Below are positions 6,078 through 15,412 of a stretch of 64,000 bases of DNA, piece by piece. The stretch is from the NCBI RefSeq assembly GCF_002077135.1, contig NZ_LDOS01000001.1:322219-386218 (forward strand), given 5' to 3'. The stretch comes from Metallibacterium scheffleri. Its GTDB lineage: Bacteria > Pseudomonadota > Gammaproteobacteria > Xanthomonadales > Rhodanobacteraceae. A program made the translations under genes and the position numbers. The notes under the pieces were generated by a model. The model was not told the DNA's origin and did not search any database. It saw only the letters and a list, made by a program, of their open reading frames with translations. Each line of letters begins with the position of its first letter. Within the stretch, counting starts at the first letter, position 1.

Positions 6078-7880
6078 TCACTCGGCCAGCGGCAGCACGG
6101 TGAGCACCTCGTCCAGCGCGGTGATGCCGCGCGCGACGGCGCTGGCACCGGCCATGCGCAACGGGCGCATGCCTTCGCTTTCGGCTTGCCGGGTGAGCCG
6201 CGCGCAATCGAAATCGGCGCCGACCAGCGCGCGCAGGGCCGGGCTGAGATTGAGCATCTCGTACACCGCGATGCGCCCGCGATAGCCGGTGTGACGGCAC
6301 TCGATGCAACCCACCGGCGCGAACACGCGCGGCGGCAGCGCGATGGCGTGGCCGCGCGTGAGCGCCTGCCACACGTCCAGGTCCGGAGCGGTCTCACGCT
6401 TGCAGTGCGGGCACAGCACGCGCAGCAGGCGTTGCGCCACCACGCCGGCCAGCGTCGACTGGATCAGGTAATGCGGTACGCCCAGATCGAGCAGTCGCGT
6501 GATCGCGCTGGGCGCGTCGTTCGTGTGCAGGGTGGACAGCAGCAGATGTCCGGTGAGCGCGGCCTGCACCGCCATCTGCGCGGTTTCCAGGTCGCGGATC
6601 TCGCCGACCATGATGATGTCCGGGTCCTGGCGCAGCAGGGTGCGCACGCCGGCGGCGAAGTCGAGGTCGATGGCCGGCTGCACCTGCATCTGGTTGAGCT
6701 CGGCCGCGACCATCTCGATCGGGTCCTCGATGGTGCACACGTTCAACTCGGGCCGCGCCAGATGCTTGAGCGTGGAATACAGCGTGGTGGTCTTGCCCGA
6801 GCCGGTGGGGCCGGTGACCAGCACGACGCCGTGCGGGCGCTCGACCAGCGCGCGCCATAGCTGTTCCTCGTGCGCGTCGAAGCCCAGCTCGGCGTAACTG
6901 CGCACCACGACGTCGGGATCGAAGATGCGCATCACCACCTTTTCGCCAAATGCGGTGGGCATCACCGAGATGCGCAGTTCCACTTCACGGCCACCGGCCG
7001 AGCGCGTCTTGATGCGCCCATCCTGCGGGCGGCGGCGCTCGGCCACGTCCATGCGCGCGAGGATCTTGATGCGCGCGGTCACCGCGTTCTGCACCGCCGG
7101 CGGCAACTCGAACACGCCGTGCAGCACGCCGTCGATGCGAAAGCGGACGCGGCCCATCTCGCGGCGCGGCTCCAGGTGGATGTCCGAGGCGCGCTGCTCG
7201 AAGGCGTACTGCAGCAGCCAGTCGACGATGTTGACCACGTGGCGGTCGTCGGCGCCCAGTTCACCGCCCTTGCCCAGCTCGACCAGTTGCTCGAAGTTGA
7301 ACAGCGCGGCGGGGCTGTTCTCGGCGCCGTCGCGCGCCATCCGCACCGAGCGCTGCACGCCGTAGAACTGCGCCAGATAACGATTGATGTCGATCGGGTT
7401 GGCGACCACGCGCACGATGTCCCGGCGCAGCATTGGCGCCAGATCCTTGGCCCAGGCGACTTCGAAGGGCTCGGCGCTGGCGAAGGTCACCGCCTCGGCG
7501 CTGACCTTCACCGGCAGGATGCGATGCCGCTGCGCGTAGGCCTGGCTGACGATCTGCGTGACCTGGGCGACATCGATCTTGGTCGGATCGATCTTCAGGT
7601 AATCCAGCCCGGCCTTGCCCGCCAGCCACTGCGTGAGGCGCTCCATGCTCAGCGGGCGCTCGGGCTCGGCGTGATCGGGCACCTCGGCGTTCGCGATCAG
7701 CACCAGCGGGTGCAGGTCGATGACGTTGCGCACCGCGCGCTGCGGACGCGCCTTCTGGCGCAGCAGCTTGGCGTCCTCGGCAGCGACGCGACCATCGACG
7801 ATCAACGCCGCCAGCACCTCGTCCAGCTCCAGGCGGCCGCGGCGTCCCAGCAGCATCGGTGCGTTCGCTTGCGTGGCCAT
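6078..7880 (-). CDS. GspE/PilB-family secretion or pilus ATPase
   Basis: A 600-aa cytoplasmic hexameric ATPase powering type II secretion or type IV pilus assembly. An N-terminal GspE_N-type region (residues ~80-175) precedes the ATPase core: Walker A GPTGSGKT at 357-364, Asp box CTIEDPIE, Walker [13 protein letters not shown] and His box STLHTND. A zinc-binding CxxC pair (CPHC and later CIEC, with HTGYRGR) is typical of GspE/PilB. ATG 7880 follows GAGG with 5-base spacing; GTG 7886 is less likely. No other secretion or pilus genes are adjacent, so the machine it serves cannot be told from this window. The remnant methyltransferase lies directly downstream. It is divergent from glyQ. Confidence 0.9.
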   Translation of the reverse strand: MATQANAPMLLGRRGRLELDEVLAALIVDGRVAAEDAKLLRQKARPQRAVRNVIDLHPLVLIANAEVPDHAEPERPLSMERLTQWLAGKAGLDYLKIDPTKIDVAQVTQIVSQAYAQRHRILPVKVSAEAVTFASAEPFEVAWAKDLAPMLRRDIVRVVANPIDINRYLAQFYGVQRSVRMARDGAENSPAALFNFEQLVELGKGGELGADDRHVVNIVDWLLQYAFEQRASDIHLEPRREMGRVRFRIDGVLHGVFELPPAVQNAVTARIKILARMDVAERRRPQDGRIKTRSAGGREVELRISVMPTAFGEKVVMRIFDPDVVVRSYAELGFDAHEEQLWRALVERPHGVVLVTGPTGSGKTTTLYSTLKHLARPELNVCTIEDPIEMVAAELNQMQVQPAIDLDFAAGVRTLLRQDPDIIMVGEIRDLETAQMAVQAALTGHLLLSTLHTNDAPSAITRLLDLGVPHYLIQSTLAGVVAQRLLRVLCPHCKRETAPDLDVWQALTRGHAIALPPRVFAPVGCIECRHTGYRGRIAVYEMLNLSPALRALVGADFDCARLTRQAESEGMRPLRMAGASAVARGITALDEVLTVLPLAE

Positions 7881-7903
7881 CAACACCTCGTGCAGTCGCT
7901 CCG

Positions 7904-7909
7904 TATACT
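7904..7909 (+). promoter_or_regulatory. Putative -10 box for glyQS
   Basis: TATACT lies 31 bases upstream of the glyQ ATG in the short divergent gap between the secretion ATPase and glyQ. No convincing -35 box is visible at 16-18 bases upstream, so this is only a candidate. Confidence 0.35.
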
Positions 7910-7940
7910 AGCCCGCTTTGCGCGAGCTTCCGGAGCCGCC

Positions 7941-8849
7941 ATGTCGGGCCCCAGTTTCCAGGACATCATCCAGACCCTCAACCGCTACTGGGCGGAGCAG
8001 GGCTGCGTGCTGGTGCAGCCGTTCGACACCGAGGTCGGCGCCGGCACGTTCCACCCGGCCACGTTCCTGCGCGCGCTGGGACCGGAGCCCTGGGCGGCGG
8101 CCTACGTGCAGCCCTCGCGCCGGCCCACCGATGGCCGCTATGGCGCGAACCCTAACCGCCTGCAGCATTACTACCAGTTTCAAGTCGTGATGAAACCCAA
8201 CCCGGACGACCTCCTCGAGCGCTACATCGGCTCGCTCAAGGCGCTGGGCATCGATCCGCTGGTGCACGACCTGCGCTTCGTCGAGGACAACTGGGAATCG
8301 CCGACGCTGGGCGCCTGGGGTCTGGGCTGGGAGGTCTGGCTCAACGGCATGGAGGTCACCCAGTTCACGTATTTCCAGCAGGCCGGCGGGCTGGAGTGCA
8401 GGCCGGTGCTCGGCGAGATCACCTACGGGCTGGAGCGCCTGGCGATGTACCTGCAGAACGTGGACAACGTGTTCGATCTGGTGTGGACCGTGGCGCCGCA
8501 CGGCGCCGTGACTTATGGCGACGTGTTCCACCAGAACGAAGTCGAGCAGAGCGCCTACAACTTCGAGCACGCCGACGTGGACGAGCTGCGCCACCGCTTC
8601 GATGCCTGCGAGGCCGCGGCCAAAAACCTCATCGCGCTGGGATTGCCGCTACCGGCCTACGAGCAGGTGTGCAAGGCCAGTCATGCCTTCAACCTGCTCG
8701 ATGCGCGCCGCGCGATCGGCGTCAGCGAACGCCAGCGCACCATCCTGCGTGTGCGCGCGCTGGCGCGCGGCGTGGCCGAGGCCTACGTCGCCCAGCGCGA
8801 GAAGCTGGGGTTTCCGGGCGTGAAGCATGCGGAGGCGGCACATGGCTGA
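7941..8849 (+). CDS. glyQ: Glycyl-tRNA synthetase alpha subunit
   Basis: Catalytic subunit of the heterotetrameric bacterial glycyl-tRNA synthetase, charging tRNA-Gly in the cytoplasm. The 302-aa sequence is typical throughout: [55 protein letters not shown]-like (here YGANP), [47 protein letters not shown] and [14 protein letters not shown]. Start ATG 7941 follows a CGGAG sequence. Its stop overlaps the glyS start by 8 bases, the usual alpha-beta operon arrangement. Length is normal. Confidence 0.98.
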   Translation: MSGPSFQDIIQTLNRYWAEQGCVLVQPFDTEVGAGTFHPATFLRALGPEPWAAAYVQPSRRPTDGRYGANPNRLQHYYQFQVVMKPNPDDLLERYIGSLKALGIDPLVHDLRFVEDNWESPTLGAWGLGWEVWLNGMEVTQFTYFQQAGGLECRPVLGEITYGLERLAMYLQNVDNVFDLVWTVAPHGAVTYGDVFHQNEVEQSAYNFEHADVDELRHRFDACEAAAKNLIALGLPLPAYEQVCKASHAFNLLDARRAIGVSERQRTILRVRALARGVAEAYVAQREKLGFPGVKHAEAAHG

Positions 8850-10995
8850 GTCCGCTGGCAAGCCGTTGCTGATCGAGCTGGGCGTCGAGGAACTGCCGAT
8901 CGCTGCAGTCGACACCTTGGCCGTAGCGTTTTTCAATGCAGTCCGCAAGGGTCTCGAGACCCGGCATTTCGGTATCGGCAGAGAGGAACTCGACAGGACT
9001 CAACAGTTCTACTGTTCGCCGCGACGCTTGGCGGTCTATCTGCCGTGGGTCGCTTGCGGGCAACCCCGTGTTCACACCAAGGTGCTGGGCCCCGCAGTTT
9101 CCATGGGTTTGGATGCCGCCGGCCAAGCCGCCGCCGCATTGCGTGGCTTTGCCGCCAAGATCGGCGTGGCCGTGGAATCGTTGACCCGCGAGATGACCGA
9201 CAAGGGCGAGCGCTACGTGTACGTGAGCGAAGACGTCGGCCAGCCGCTGGCGGCGTTGTTGCCGGAAATCCTCGCCGAAGCCGTCAAGGCACTGCCCATC
9301 GCCAAACCGATGCGCTGGGGCGCGCACGCATGGAGCTTCGTGCGCCCGCTGCACTGGCTGGTGGTGCTGCATGGCGATCAGGTGATCGAGGCCGAATTGT
9401 TCGGCATCCGCAGCACGCGGCATTCGCGCGGACACCGCTTCATGGCCGACAAACCGGTGTGGATCACCGACGCCGATGCCTATGTCGAGGCGCTGCGCGG
9501 CGCCAAGGTGATCGCCGATCCCGCGCAGCGCCGCGAACGCATTCACGGCGAGGTGGCGCGCGTGGCGGCGCAACTCGGCGGCATGCCGCAGATGGATGAC
9601 GCGCTGCTCGAGCAGATCGCCAATCTCACCGAGTGGCCGGTGGCCATCGGCTGTTCGTTCGACGCGAGCTTTCTCGCGGTGCCGCAGGAAGCGCTGGTCG
9701 CGACCATGGTCGCCAACCAAAAATTCGTGCCGCTGCTCGATGATCATGGTGCCTTGCTGCCGCGCTTCATCGGCGTGGCCAATATCGAAAGCAGGGACGA
9801 GACGCGTATCCGCCACGGCTACGAGCGCGTGATCCGCCCGCGCTTCGCCGATGCGAAGTTTTTCTTCGACAAGGATCTGAAAACTCCGCTGGCCACGCAC
9901 CAGAAAGCGCTGGCCGCGGTCGTGGATCAGTCCGCGCTGGGCAGCCTGTGGGACAAGAGCGTGCGTGTCGCCGAGCTGGCGCGTGTCATCGCCAACCGCG
10001 TCGGCGCGGACGCGGCGCAGGCCGCGCACGCCGCCAGTCTGGCCAAGTGCGACCTGCTCACGCGCATGGTCGGCGAGTTTCCCGAGCTGCAGGGCGTCAT
10101 GGGCCGCACCTACGCGCTGGCGCAGGGCGAGTCACCCGAGATCGCGCGCGCGCTCGATGAGGTGTACATGCCTCGCGGCGCCGGCGACACCATCGCCGGC
10201 AGCGCGCTGGGCCGGGTGCTGGCGGTGGCCGAGCGCGCCGACACCCTGGCCGGGTTGTTCGCCATCGGCGGCAAACCCGGCGGCGCCAAGGATCCCTATG
10301 CCCTGCGCCGCGCCGCGCTGGGGCTGGCGCGCACCCTGATCGAGGGCGGCCTGCAACTGGATACGCGCGGCCTGCTGCTGGAGGCGCTGGACGCCATCCC
10401 CGAGACGGCGCTGGCCGCGGGTCTGAAGGCGGCCAAAGTCACGACGGCGCTGGATGCCGGCGCGCGGCGCGCGGCGCTGGCCGCGGAGATCGAGCGCTTC
10501 ATCATCGAGCGCCTGCGCGGTTACTACGCCGAGCAGGGCATCGCCGCCGGCGTGTTCGAGGCGGTGCTGGCGGTGGCGCCATCCAGCCTGGTGGACTTCG
10601 ACCGACGCCTGCGTGCGCTGGCCGACTTCACCCGGACGCCGGAATGCGCCACGCTGGTCACGGCCAACAAGCGCGTCGCCAACATCCTGCGCAAGCAGGC
10701 AGAAACCGGCGATGCGGCCGCTGCGGCCATCAACAGCGCGCTGCTCGAAGTACCTGCCGAACGCGCCCTGGTCGAGGCATTGGCGGCCGTGCGTCATGCC
10801 AGCACGACTGCCGCCACCGGTCGCGACTATGCCGGCGCGCTGGCGCATCTGGCCGCGCTGGATGCGCCGCTGGCGCGCTTCTTCGATGAGGTCATGGTCG
10901 TCGCCGAGGATCCCGCCGTGCGCGGCAATCGCCTGGCGCTGCTGGCGCAGATCCGGGCCGCGTTCAACGCCATCGCCGATATCGCCCTGGTGTAG
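8842..10995 (+). CDS. glyS: Glycyl-tRNA synthetase beta subunit
   Basis: The 717-aa tRNA-binding partner of GlyQ. It opens with [12 protein letters not shown], continues with [35 protein letters not shown] and [12 protein letters not shown], and ends with the DALR-type anticodon-binding domain near [11 protein letters not shown] 8827 is in frame, but GGAGG at 8831-8835 with 6-base spacing marks ATG 8842 as the start. The gene overlaps glyQ by 8 bases and is translationally coupled. Nothing is missing compared with the usual ~690-720 aa length. Confidence 0.97.
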   Translation: MAESAGKPLLIELGVEELPIAAVDTLAVAFFNAVRKGLETRHFGIGREELDRTQQFYCSPRRLAVYLPWVACGQPRVHTKVLGPAVSMGLDAAGQAAAALRGFAAKIGVAVESLTREMTDKGERYVYVSEDVGQPLAALLPEILAEAVKALPIAKPMRWGAHAWSFVRPLHWLVVLHGDQVIEAELFGIRSTRHSRGHRFMADKPVWITDADAYVEALRGAKVIADPAQRRERIHGEVARVAAQLGGMPQMDDALLEQIANLTEWPVAIGCSFDASFLAVPQEALVATMVANQKFVPLLDDHGALLPRFIGVANIESRDETRIRHGYERVIRPRFADAKFFFDKDLKTPLATHQKALAAVVDQSALGSLWDKSVRVAELARVIANRVGADAAQAAHAASLAKCDLLTRMVGEFPELQGVMGRTYALAQGESPEIARALDEVYMPRGAGDTIAGSALGRVLAVAERADTLAGLFAIGGKPGGAKDPYALRRAALGLARTLIEGGLQLDTRGLLLEALDAIPETALAAGLKAAKVTTALDAGARRAALAAEIERFIIERLRGYYAEQGIAAGVFEAVLAVAPSSLVDFDRRLRALADFTRTPECATLVTANKRVANILRKQAETGDAAAAAINSALLEVPAERALVEALAAVRHASTTAATGRDYAGALAHLAALDAPLARFFDEVMVVAEDPAVRGNRLALLAQIRAAFNAIADIALV

Positions 10996-11074
10996 GCGCG
11001 GCAACTTCGGTTGCGCGCCAGGCCCCGTATGAGCGGCACGCTAGCGTGATGGGCTGGGATGCTTCGGCTCCGCC

Positions 11075-11132
11075 AGATGCTTCGCTGCGCTCCGGCATTT
11101 TTCTTTGTCATGCTGAGCGCAGCGAAGCATCT
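11075..11132. repeat. REP-like dyad with 18-bp perfect arms
   Basis: AGATGCTTCGCTGCGCTC (11075-11092) and its exact complement GAGCGCAGCGAAGCATCT (11115-11132) flank a 22-base loop, about 80 bases after glyS. The TCATGCTGAGCGCAGCGAAGCATCT type of motif is a familiar intergenic repeat in many bacteria. There is no T-tract, so it is not a classical terminator, though the transcript would fold strongly. Confidence 0.65.
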
Positions 11133-11235
11133 CGCGCAGGCCGACATGGCAGCGCTTGCGCTCGGCATGACGACACCACCGTTATGCCCGCGCTGCGCAA
11201 TACTCGGGACATCCGCAGCATTCGAGTGACCACGC

Positions 11236-11988
11236 ATGAACCCGTTTCCGCGAACCCTGATCACCGGCGCCACGCGCCGTGTCGGCGCCGAGATCGCGCG
11301 CCAGTTGCATGCCGACCACGATCTGCTGCTGCACGCCCGGCACGCACATGCCGATGCCGAGGCACTGGCCGCGCGGTTCAACGCGACACGTGCGCGCAGC
11401 GCGCGCATTCTTTGCGCCGAACTGGGCGATGAACCTGCACGCGCGCAACTGGCCGCGGACGTCGGCGCCGCGCCGCTCGATCTTGTGGTGTTCAACGCCT
11501 CGCGCTACGCGCCCAGTGACCTCACTGCCGCGCCGGCAATGCGCAACGCCGAGCTGCGCGCCTTCCTCGAGGTCAACGTGGTGGCCACCTGGGACCTGGC
11601 GCTGCGCCTGCGCCCGTTGCTGACCGCGGCGGCGCGTGCGCGCGGTGACGCCGCCATCGTGGTGATCCTGGATCTCTATGCGCAGCGCCCGCTGCCTGGC
11701 TACGAGGCCTACAGCATCAGCCGCGCCGCCGGCGGCATGCTGGTGCAGGCGCTGGCGCGCGCATTCGGCAGTGAGGGCATCCGCGTCAACGGCGTGGCGC
11801 CGGGCACGGTGCTGTGGGCCGCAGGCGCGCAGCGCGGCGAAACCGACGCCGTGCCCGCGCGCGGCACCGCGTTGGGCCATATCGGCAGTCCCGCCGATGT
11901 CGCCCAGGCGGTGCGCTACCTCGCCGGCGCGCGTTACGTCACCGGCAGCGTACTGCCGGTCGATGGCGGGCGCAGCACGCACGTGTGA
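11236..11988 (+). CDS. Short-chain dehydrogenase, pteridine-reductase (FolM)-like
   Basis: A 250-aa Rossmann-fold SDR. The cofactor loop is TGATRRVG (residues 10-17), with the arginine typical of pteridine reductases rather than TGxxxGxG. It also has FNAS (87-90) for the NNAG motif, LDLYAQRPLPGY (145-156) with Asp146, and a C-terminal YVTGSVLPVDGGRS. PTR1/FolM enzymes reduce dihydrobiopterin or dihydrofolate with NADPH. The active-site helix reads Y159-S-I-S-R163, so the nearly invariant lysine is replaced by arginine. Activity may be reduced or altered. The gene stands alone after the REP-like dyad. The start ATG has only a weak ribosome-binding site. Confidence 0.8.
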   Translation: MNPFPRTLITGATRRVGAEIARQLHADHDLLLHARHAHADAEALAARFNATRARSARILCAELGDEPARAQLAADVGAAPLDLVVFNASRYAPSDLTAAPAMRNAELRAFLEVNVVATWDLALRLRPLLTAAARARGDAAIVVILDLYAQRPLPGYEAYSISRAAGGMLVQALARAFGSEGIRVNGVAPGTVLWAAGAQRGETDAVPARGTALGHIGSPADVAQAVRYLAGARYVTGSVLPVDGGRSTHV

Positions 11989-12373
11989 AGGTCATGCGCA
12001 CGCGCAACGCCTGAGTTTAGAAAGGTCTGAACACGTTCGGACCTTCTCCAAGCCACGGATGACTTGCCGCGTATCGGGCACGCACGTGCTTGATGCAGAG
12101 TTGCCGAGTCCGGACCTGTGCCGGACTCGGCGCCCTCTGACAAGTCAAGGATGGGCTCGTCAGCGGTTCTTTACGGTTGCATGACGCCTGGCGTGACGTT
12201 GCCGGCCATGCCGAGACACTAATCCGGCCCGCGCGGCGACCCGATGGCCATTGCCCAGGCCGTGATTCCCTGCCCAGCCACGCCTTGCACGTCACTGCGC
12301 GTGCACCTCGATCACCCGTTGCGCAACGCATCCGGGCGGCATCTTGCAATTATTACGAAATGACTTCCTGCAG
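11989..12373. other. Long intergenic region with two hairpins
   Basis: No convincing gene in this part of the 505-base gap. A stem AAGGTCTGAAC (12022-12032) with GTTCGGACCTT (12035-12045), one mismatch, follows the SDR gene and may end its transcript although no long T-run follows. A second, perfect 11-bp stem GCCGAGTCCGG (12103-12113) with CCGGACTCGGC (12121-12131) has a 7-base loop. The rest shows nothing I can name. Confidence 0.5.
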
Positions 12374-12414
12374 TTGACGTTGTGATTTCATTTGCATTAC
12401 GGTCTCGTACGAGA
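12374..12414 (+). promoter_or_regulatory. Candidate promoter and palindromic operator of the TonB receptor gene
   Basis: TTGACG at 12374-12379 is a good -35 box, with a weak -10 (TTACGG, 12397-12402) at 17-base spacing. Immediately after it lies the perfect 12-base palindrome TCTCGTACGAGA (12403-12414), positioned near the expected transcription start and 79 bases before the ATG. Such a site would suit a repressor controlling receptor expression; the regulator is not identifiable. Confidence 0.4.
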
Positions 12415-12493
12415 TCTGCGAAATTTCTGTTAAGCGCGCTTGCCGCGTCGCGCAGCTCTTGCTATCCGACCGATCCAATCCAAGGGGTAATCC

Positions 12494-15313
12494 ATGAAAC
12501 ACAAGCTGCTCGTTGCCGCGATCGCTTCCGCGCTCGCGCTGCCGTTCGCCGTCGCACCCGCGTTGGCGCAACAAACCGACCAGGGCCAGGACACCACGCA
12601 GAGCGCACGCGAGAAAGCCAAGGAGCTCGACAAGGTGGTCGTCACCGGCTCGCTGATTCCGCAGGCGCAGATCGAAACCGCTTCGCCGGTGATCACCATC
12701 ACCGCGGGCGAGATGCAGCGCCAGGGTTTCAGCAACGTCTACGACGCCTTGCGCGCGCAGCCGCTGGCCACCGGCGCGGTACAGGACAGCCAGTTCTCGC
12801 AAGGCTTCACGCCCGGCGCCAAGACCATCAGCCTGCTGGGCTTGTCGCCCGGCTTCACGCTGTTCCTGATCAATGGCAAGCCGATGGCGGACTACCCGCT
12901 GCTGTACAACGGCCAGTCCAACTTCGTCGATCTGTCCACGGTGCCGATGGCGATGGTCGACCACATCGACATCCTGCCCGGCAACCAGTCCTCGATCTAC
13001 GGTTCCTCGGCCATCGCCGGCGTGGTCAACATCGTGCTCAAACAGCACGTCGAGGGCGTCACCCTGGATTACCGCGCCGGCGGCACCTCGGATGGCGGCG
13101 GCGGCAACCAGCGCCTGCAACTGGTCGGCGGCTACAACACCGACAAGCTCAACATGGTGTATGGCGTGCAGATCAGCGACACCCAGCCGATCTGGGGCTT
13201 CCAGCGGCCGATCTCCAGCAGCACCAACGGCAACCCCAATCCCAACGCGCGTTATTCGCCGCGCAATTACCTGGTCCTGCGCTATGGGGCGCATCCGCCT
13301 TATGTGGATCCGGTGAGTCTGGCGGGGGCCAATCCCTGCGCGCCGATCGCCAACCAGTTCGGCGGCACCATGAGCTACCAGTACCGGCCCGGCTCGGGCT
13401 ACTACTGCGGCAGCAAGGAGAGCGTCGGCTACGCCACGCTGCAGAATCCGAGCACGTCCTACAGCGGCTATCTGAACGCGGACTACCGCATCAACGACAC
13501 CACGCAGGTCTACGGCACCCTGCTGTATTCCTTCGTCAAGAGCAAGAGTTACGCAGGGCCGAACTACACGTGGTGGGGCGCCAACACCGGCAATTACTTC
13601 CTCAACGCCAACACCAGCAGTTTCGATCTGGTGCAGCAGACCTTCGCGCCCGAGGAAATGGGCGGGCTGGATGCCAGCGCGGAGCGCCTGTGGTCGCGGG
13701 CCTACAGTTTCACCGGCGGCGTGCGCGGCACCGTGGGCCAGTCCGACTGGGCCTACGACGCCTACTACGCGCGCTCGCAGTACAACCTGTCCAGCCAGCA
13801 ACGCCGCACCCTGGGCGCCAAGGTCGATGCGTTCTTCGAGAACCAGTTCCTCGGGCCGAAGCTGGGTACGACATCCGGCTATCCGATCTATGCGCCGGAC
13901 TACAGCAAGTTCTACCAGGGCGTCACGCCGGCGCAATACCAAAGCTTCACCGGGGTGGTCAGCACCCGCTCGGAAACCTATACCCAGAACGTCAACCTGC
14001 AGGTGACCAACACCAACCTGTTCGACTTGCCGGCTGGCCCGGTGGGCGTGGCGGGCGTGCTGCAGGCGGGCAACTCCTACTGGAGCCTGCCGGCCGATCC
14101 AGCCTTGGTAGCCGGTGACTTCTGGGGTATCACCGGCTCCTCGGGCGCGGGCAAGCGCGACAACTACGCCGCGGCGCTGGAGTTCAAGGTGCCGATCTTC
14201 AGCATGCTCACCGCGGATCTGTCCGGTCGTTATGACCACTACAAGAACATCGGTGGCGGCGCGGACAGCAAGGCCACTTACAAGCTCGGCCTCGAGTTCC
14301 GGCCGATCGAATCGCTGCTGTTCCGCGGCAACTACGCCACGGCGTTCCGCGCGCCGGACCTGGGCTACGCCTTCATCGGCCCCAGCGGCTTCTACAGTAC
14401 AACCAACGACTATTACCGTTGCGCGGTGCTCGAACCGGGCGTCCCGATCGAGAACTGCACTTACGCACCCTCGCAGTACAAGGGCACACAGGTCGGCAAC
14501 GCGAACCTCAAGTCGATCACCGCCAAGTCCTATGGCTTTGGCGTGGTGTGGTCGCCGACCAGCAAGCTCGACTTCAAGGCGGATTACTACCACATCAATA
14601 TCGACAACGAAGTCAGCTACCAGAGCGTCGACCAGTTGATGAAGGATGATGCGGCCTGCCTGCTCGGCCAGTTGCCAGCTGCATCGCCCACCTGCGTGGC
14701 CGCGCTCGCGCAGGTGCAGCGTGCACCGGCGACCGGACCGTTGCCCTACAACCTGCTCGGCATCACGGTGAAACCGATCAATGTCTCCAAGGAGATGGTT
14801 TCGGGCATCGTGGCCTCGGCCAACTACCGCTGGGACGCGGGACGCTGGGGCGATTTCGGCTTGGGGGCGCAGTACAACGTCACCCTCAAGCACACCTACC
14901 AGCAATACGCCGGTGATCCGGATATCGATCTGCTGCGCAACCCGTATTACTCCAGCGAGTACAAGTCGATCTTCAGCAGCAATCTGAGCTGGAACATCGG
15001 CGACTGGACCACCACGCTGTACGGCATCCGCTACGGCGCGACGCCCAACTACACCGCGCAGCTCTACACCGCAGGGTATGCGACCAAGGGCGCGGGCACA
15101 GTGGCTCCGTGGATCCTTTACAACGGCAGCGTCGAGTACCGCATCGGCGACAACGCGCGCGTCGGCTTCATCGTCAACAACATCCGCAATTCGATGCCGC
15201 CGCGCGACAGCACCTGGATCGGCTGGCCGTACTACAACGTGTTCAACTACAACGCCTTCGGCCGCTCGTACTGGCTGGAACTCAATGTGCGTTTCGGCAC
15301 CGGCAAGAAGTAA
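12494..15313 (+). CDS. TonB-dependent outer-membrane receptor (large, substrate unknown)
   Basis: A 939-aa precursor. The signal peptide (MKHKLLVAAIASALALPFAVAPALA) is cleaved before QQTDQGQD. A TonB-box-like segment (LDKVVVTGSLIP) is followed by the plug domain (SPVITITAGEMQRQGFSNVYDALRAQP, later NGKPMADYPLL and GNQSSIYGSSAIAGVVNIVLK). The beta-barrel ends in an aromatic-containing strand (YWLELNVRFGTGKK). The VTGSxIP plug start is common in the expanded receptor families of Xanthomonadales that import plant, peptide or carbohydrate compounds, but the substrate cannot be read from the sequence. It is a single-gene unit with a candidate operator upstream and a strong terminator downstream. 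Confidence 0.92.
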   Translation: MKHKLLVAAIASALALPFAVAPALAQQTDQGQDTTQSAREKAKELDKVVVTGSLIPQAQIETASPVITITAGEMQRQGFSNVYDALRAQPLATGAVQDSQFSQGFTPGAKTISLLGLSPGFTLFLINGKPMADYPLLYNGQSNFVDLSTVPMAMVDHIDILPGNQSSIYGSSAIAGVVNIVLKQHVEGVTLDYRAGGTSDGGGGNQRLQLVGGYNTDKLNMVYGVQISDTQPIWGFQRPISSSTNGNPNPNARYSPRNYLVLRYGAHPPYVDPVSLAGANPCAPIANQFGGTMSYQYRPGSGYYCGSKESVGYATLQNPSTSYSGYLNADYRINDTTQVYGTLLYSFVKSKSYAGPNYTWWGANTGNYFLNANTSSFDLVQQTFAPEEMGGLDASAERLWSRAYSFTGGVRGTVGQSDWAYDAYYARSQYNLSSQQRRTLGAKVDAFFENQFLGPKLGTTSGYPIYAPDYSKFYQGVTPAQYQSFTGVVSTRSETYTQNVNLQVTNTNLFDLPAGPVGVAGVLQAGNSYWSLPADPALVAGDFWGITGSSGAGKRDNYAAALEFKVPIFSMLTADLSGRYDHYKNIGGGADSKATYKLGLEFRPIESLLFRGNYATAFRAPDLGYAFIGPSGFYSTTNDYYRCAVLEPGVPIENCTYAPSQYKGTQVGNANLKSITAKSYGFGVVWSPTSKLDFKADYYHINIDNEVSYQSVDQLMKDDAACLLGQLPAASPTCVAALAQVQRAPATGPLPYNLLGITVKPINVSKEMVSGIVASANYRWDAGRWGDFGLGAQYNVTLKHTYQQYAGDPDIDLLRNPYYSSEYKSIFSSNLSWNIGDWTTTLYGIRYGATPNYTAQLYTAGYATKGAGTVAPWILYNGSVEYRIGDNARVGFIVNNIRNSMPPRDSTWIGWPYYNVFNYNAFGRSYWLELNVRFGTGKK

Positions 15314-15339
15314 TCGGGGCAACAACGGGTGATGACGCA

Positions 15340-15366
15340 GCCGGCCCGCGAGGGCCGGCCTTTTTT
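15340..15366 (+). terminator. Rho-independent terminator after the TonB receptor
   Basis: GCCGGCCC (15340-15347), loop GCGA, GGGCCGGC (15352-15359), then C and six T. It is 27 bases after the receptor stop and lies before the converging sulfotransferase gene. Confidence 0.9.
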
Positions 15367-15412
15367 CGCGTCGCGGCGGCGTTGCCGGCGGCGCGCGGGA
15401 ATGCACACCGCA

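Noticed and set aside
6870-7940. Extended N-terminus of glyQ through the divergent region (frame open from 6870)
   Set aside because: This part is antisense to the GspE gene; GlyQ proteins start MSGPSFQD-like at 7941.
15361-15366. Poly-T as a promoter element
   Set aside because: It is the U-tract of the terminator hairpin after the TonB receptor.
12353-15406. Long antisense open frame (1017 codons) opposite the TonB receptor
   Set aside because: High GC leaves few stops on the other strand. The translated product is Arg/His/Val-rich with no motifs, whereas the plus strand encodes a recognisable receptor.
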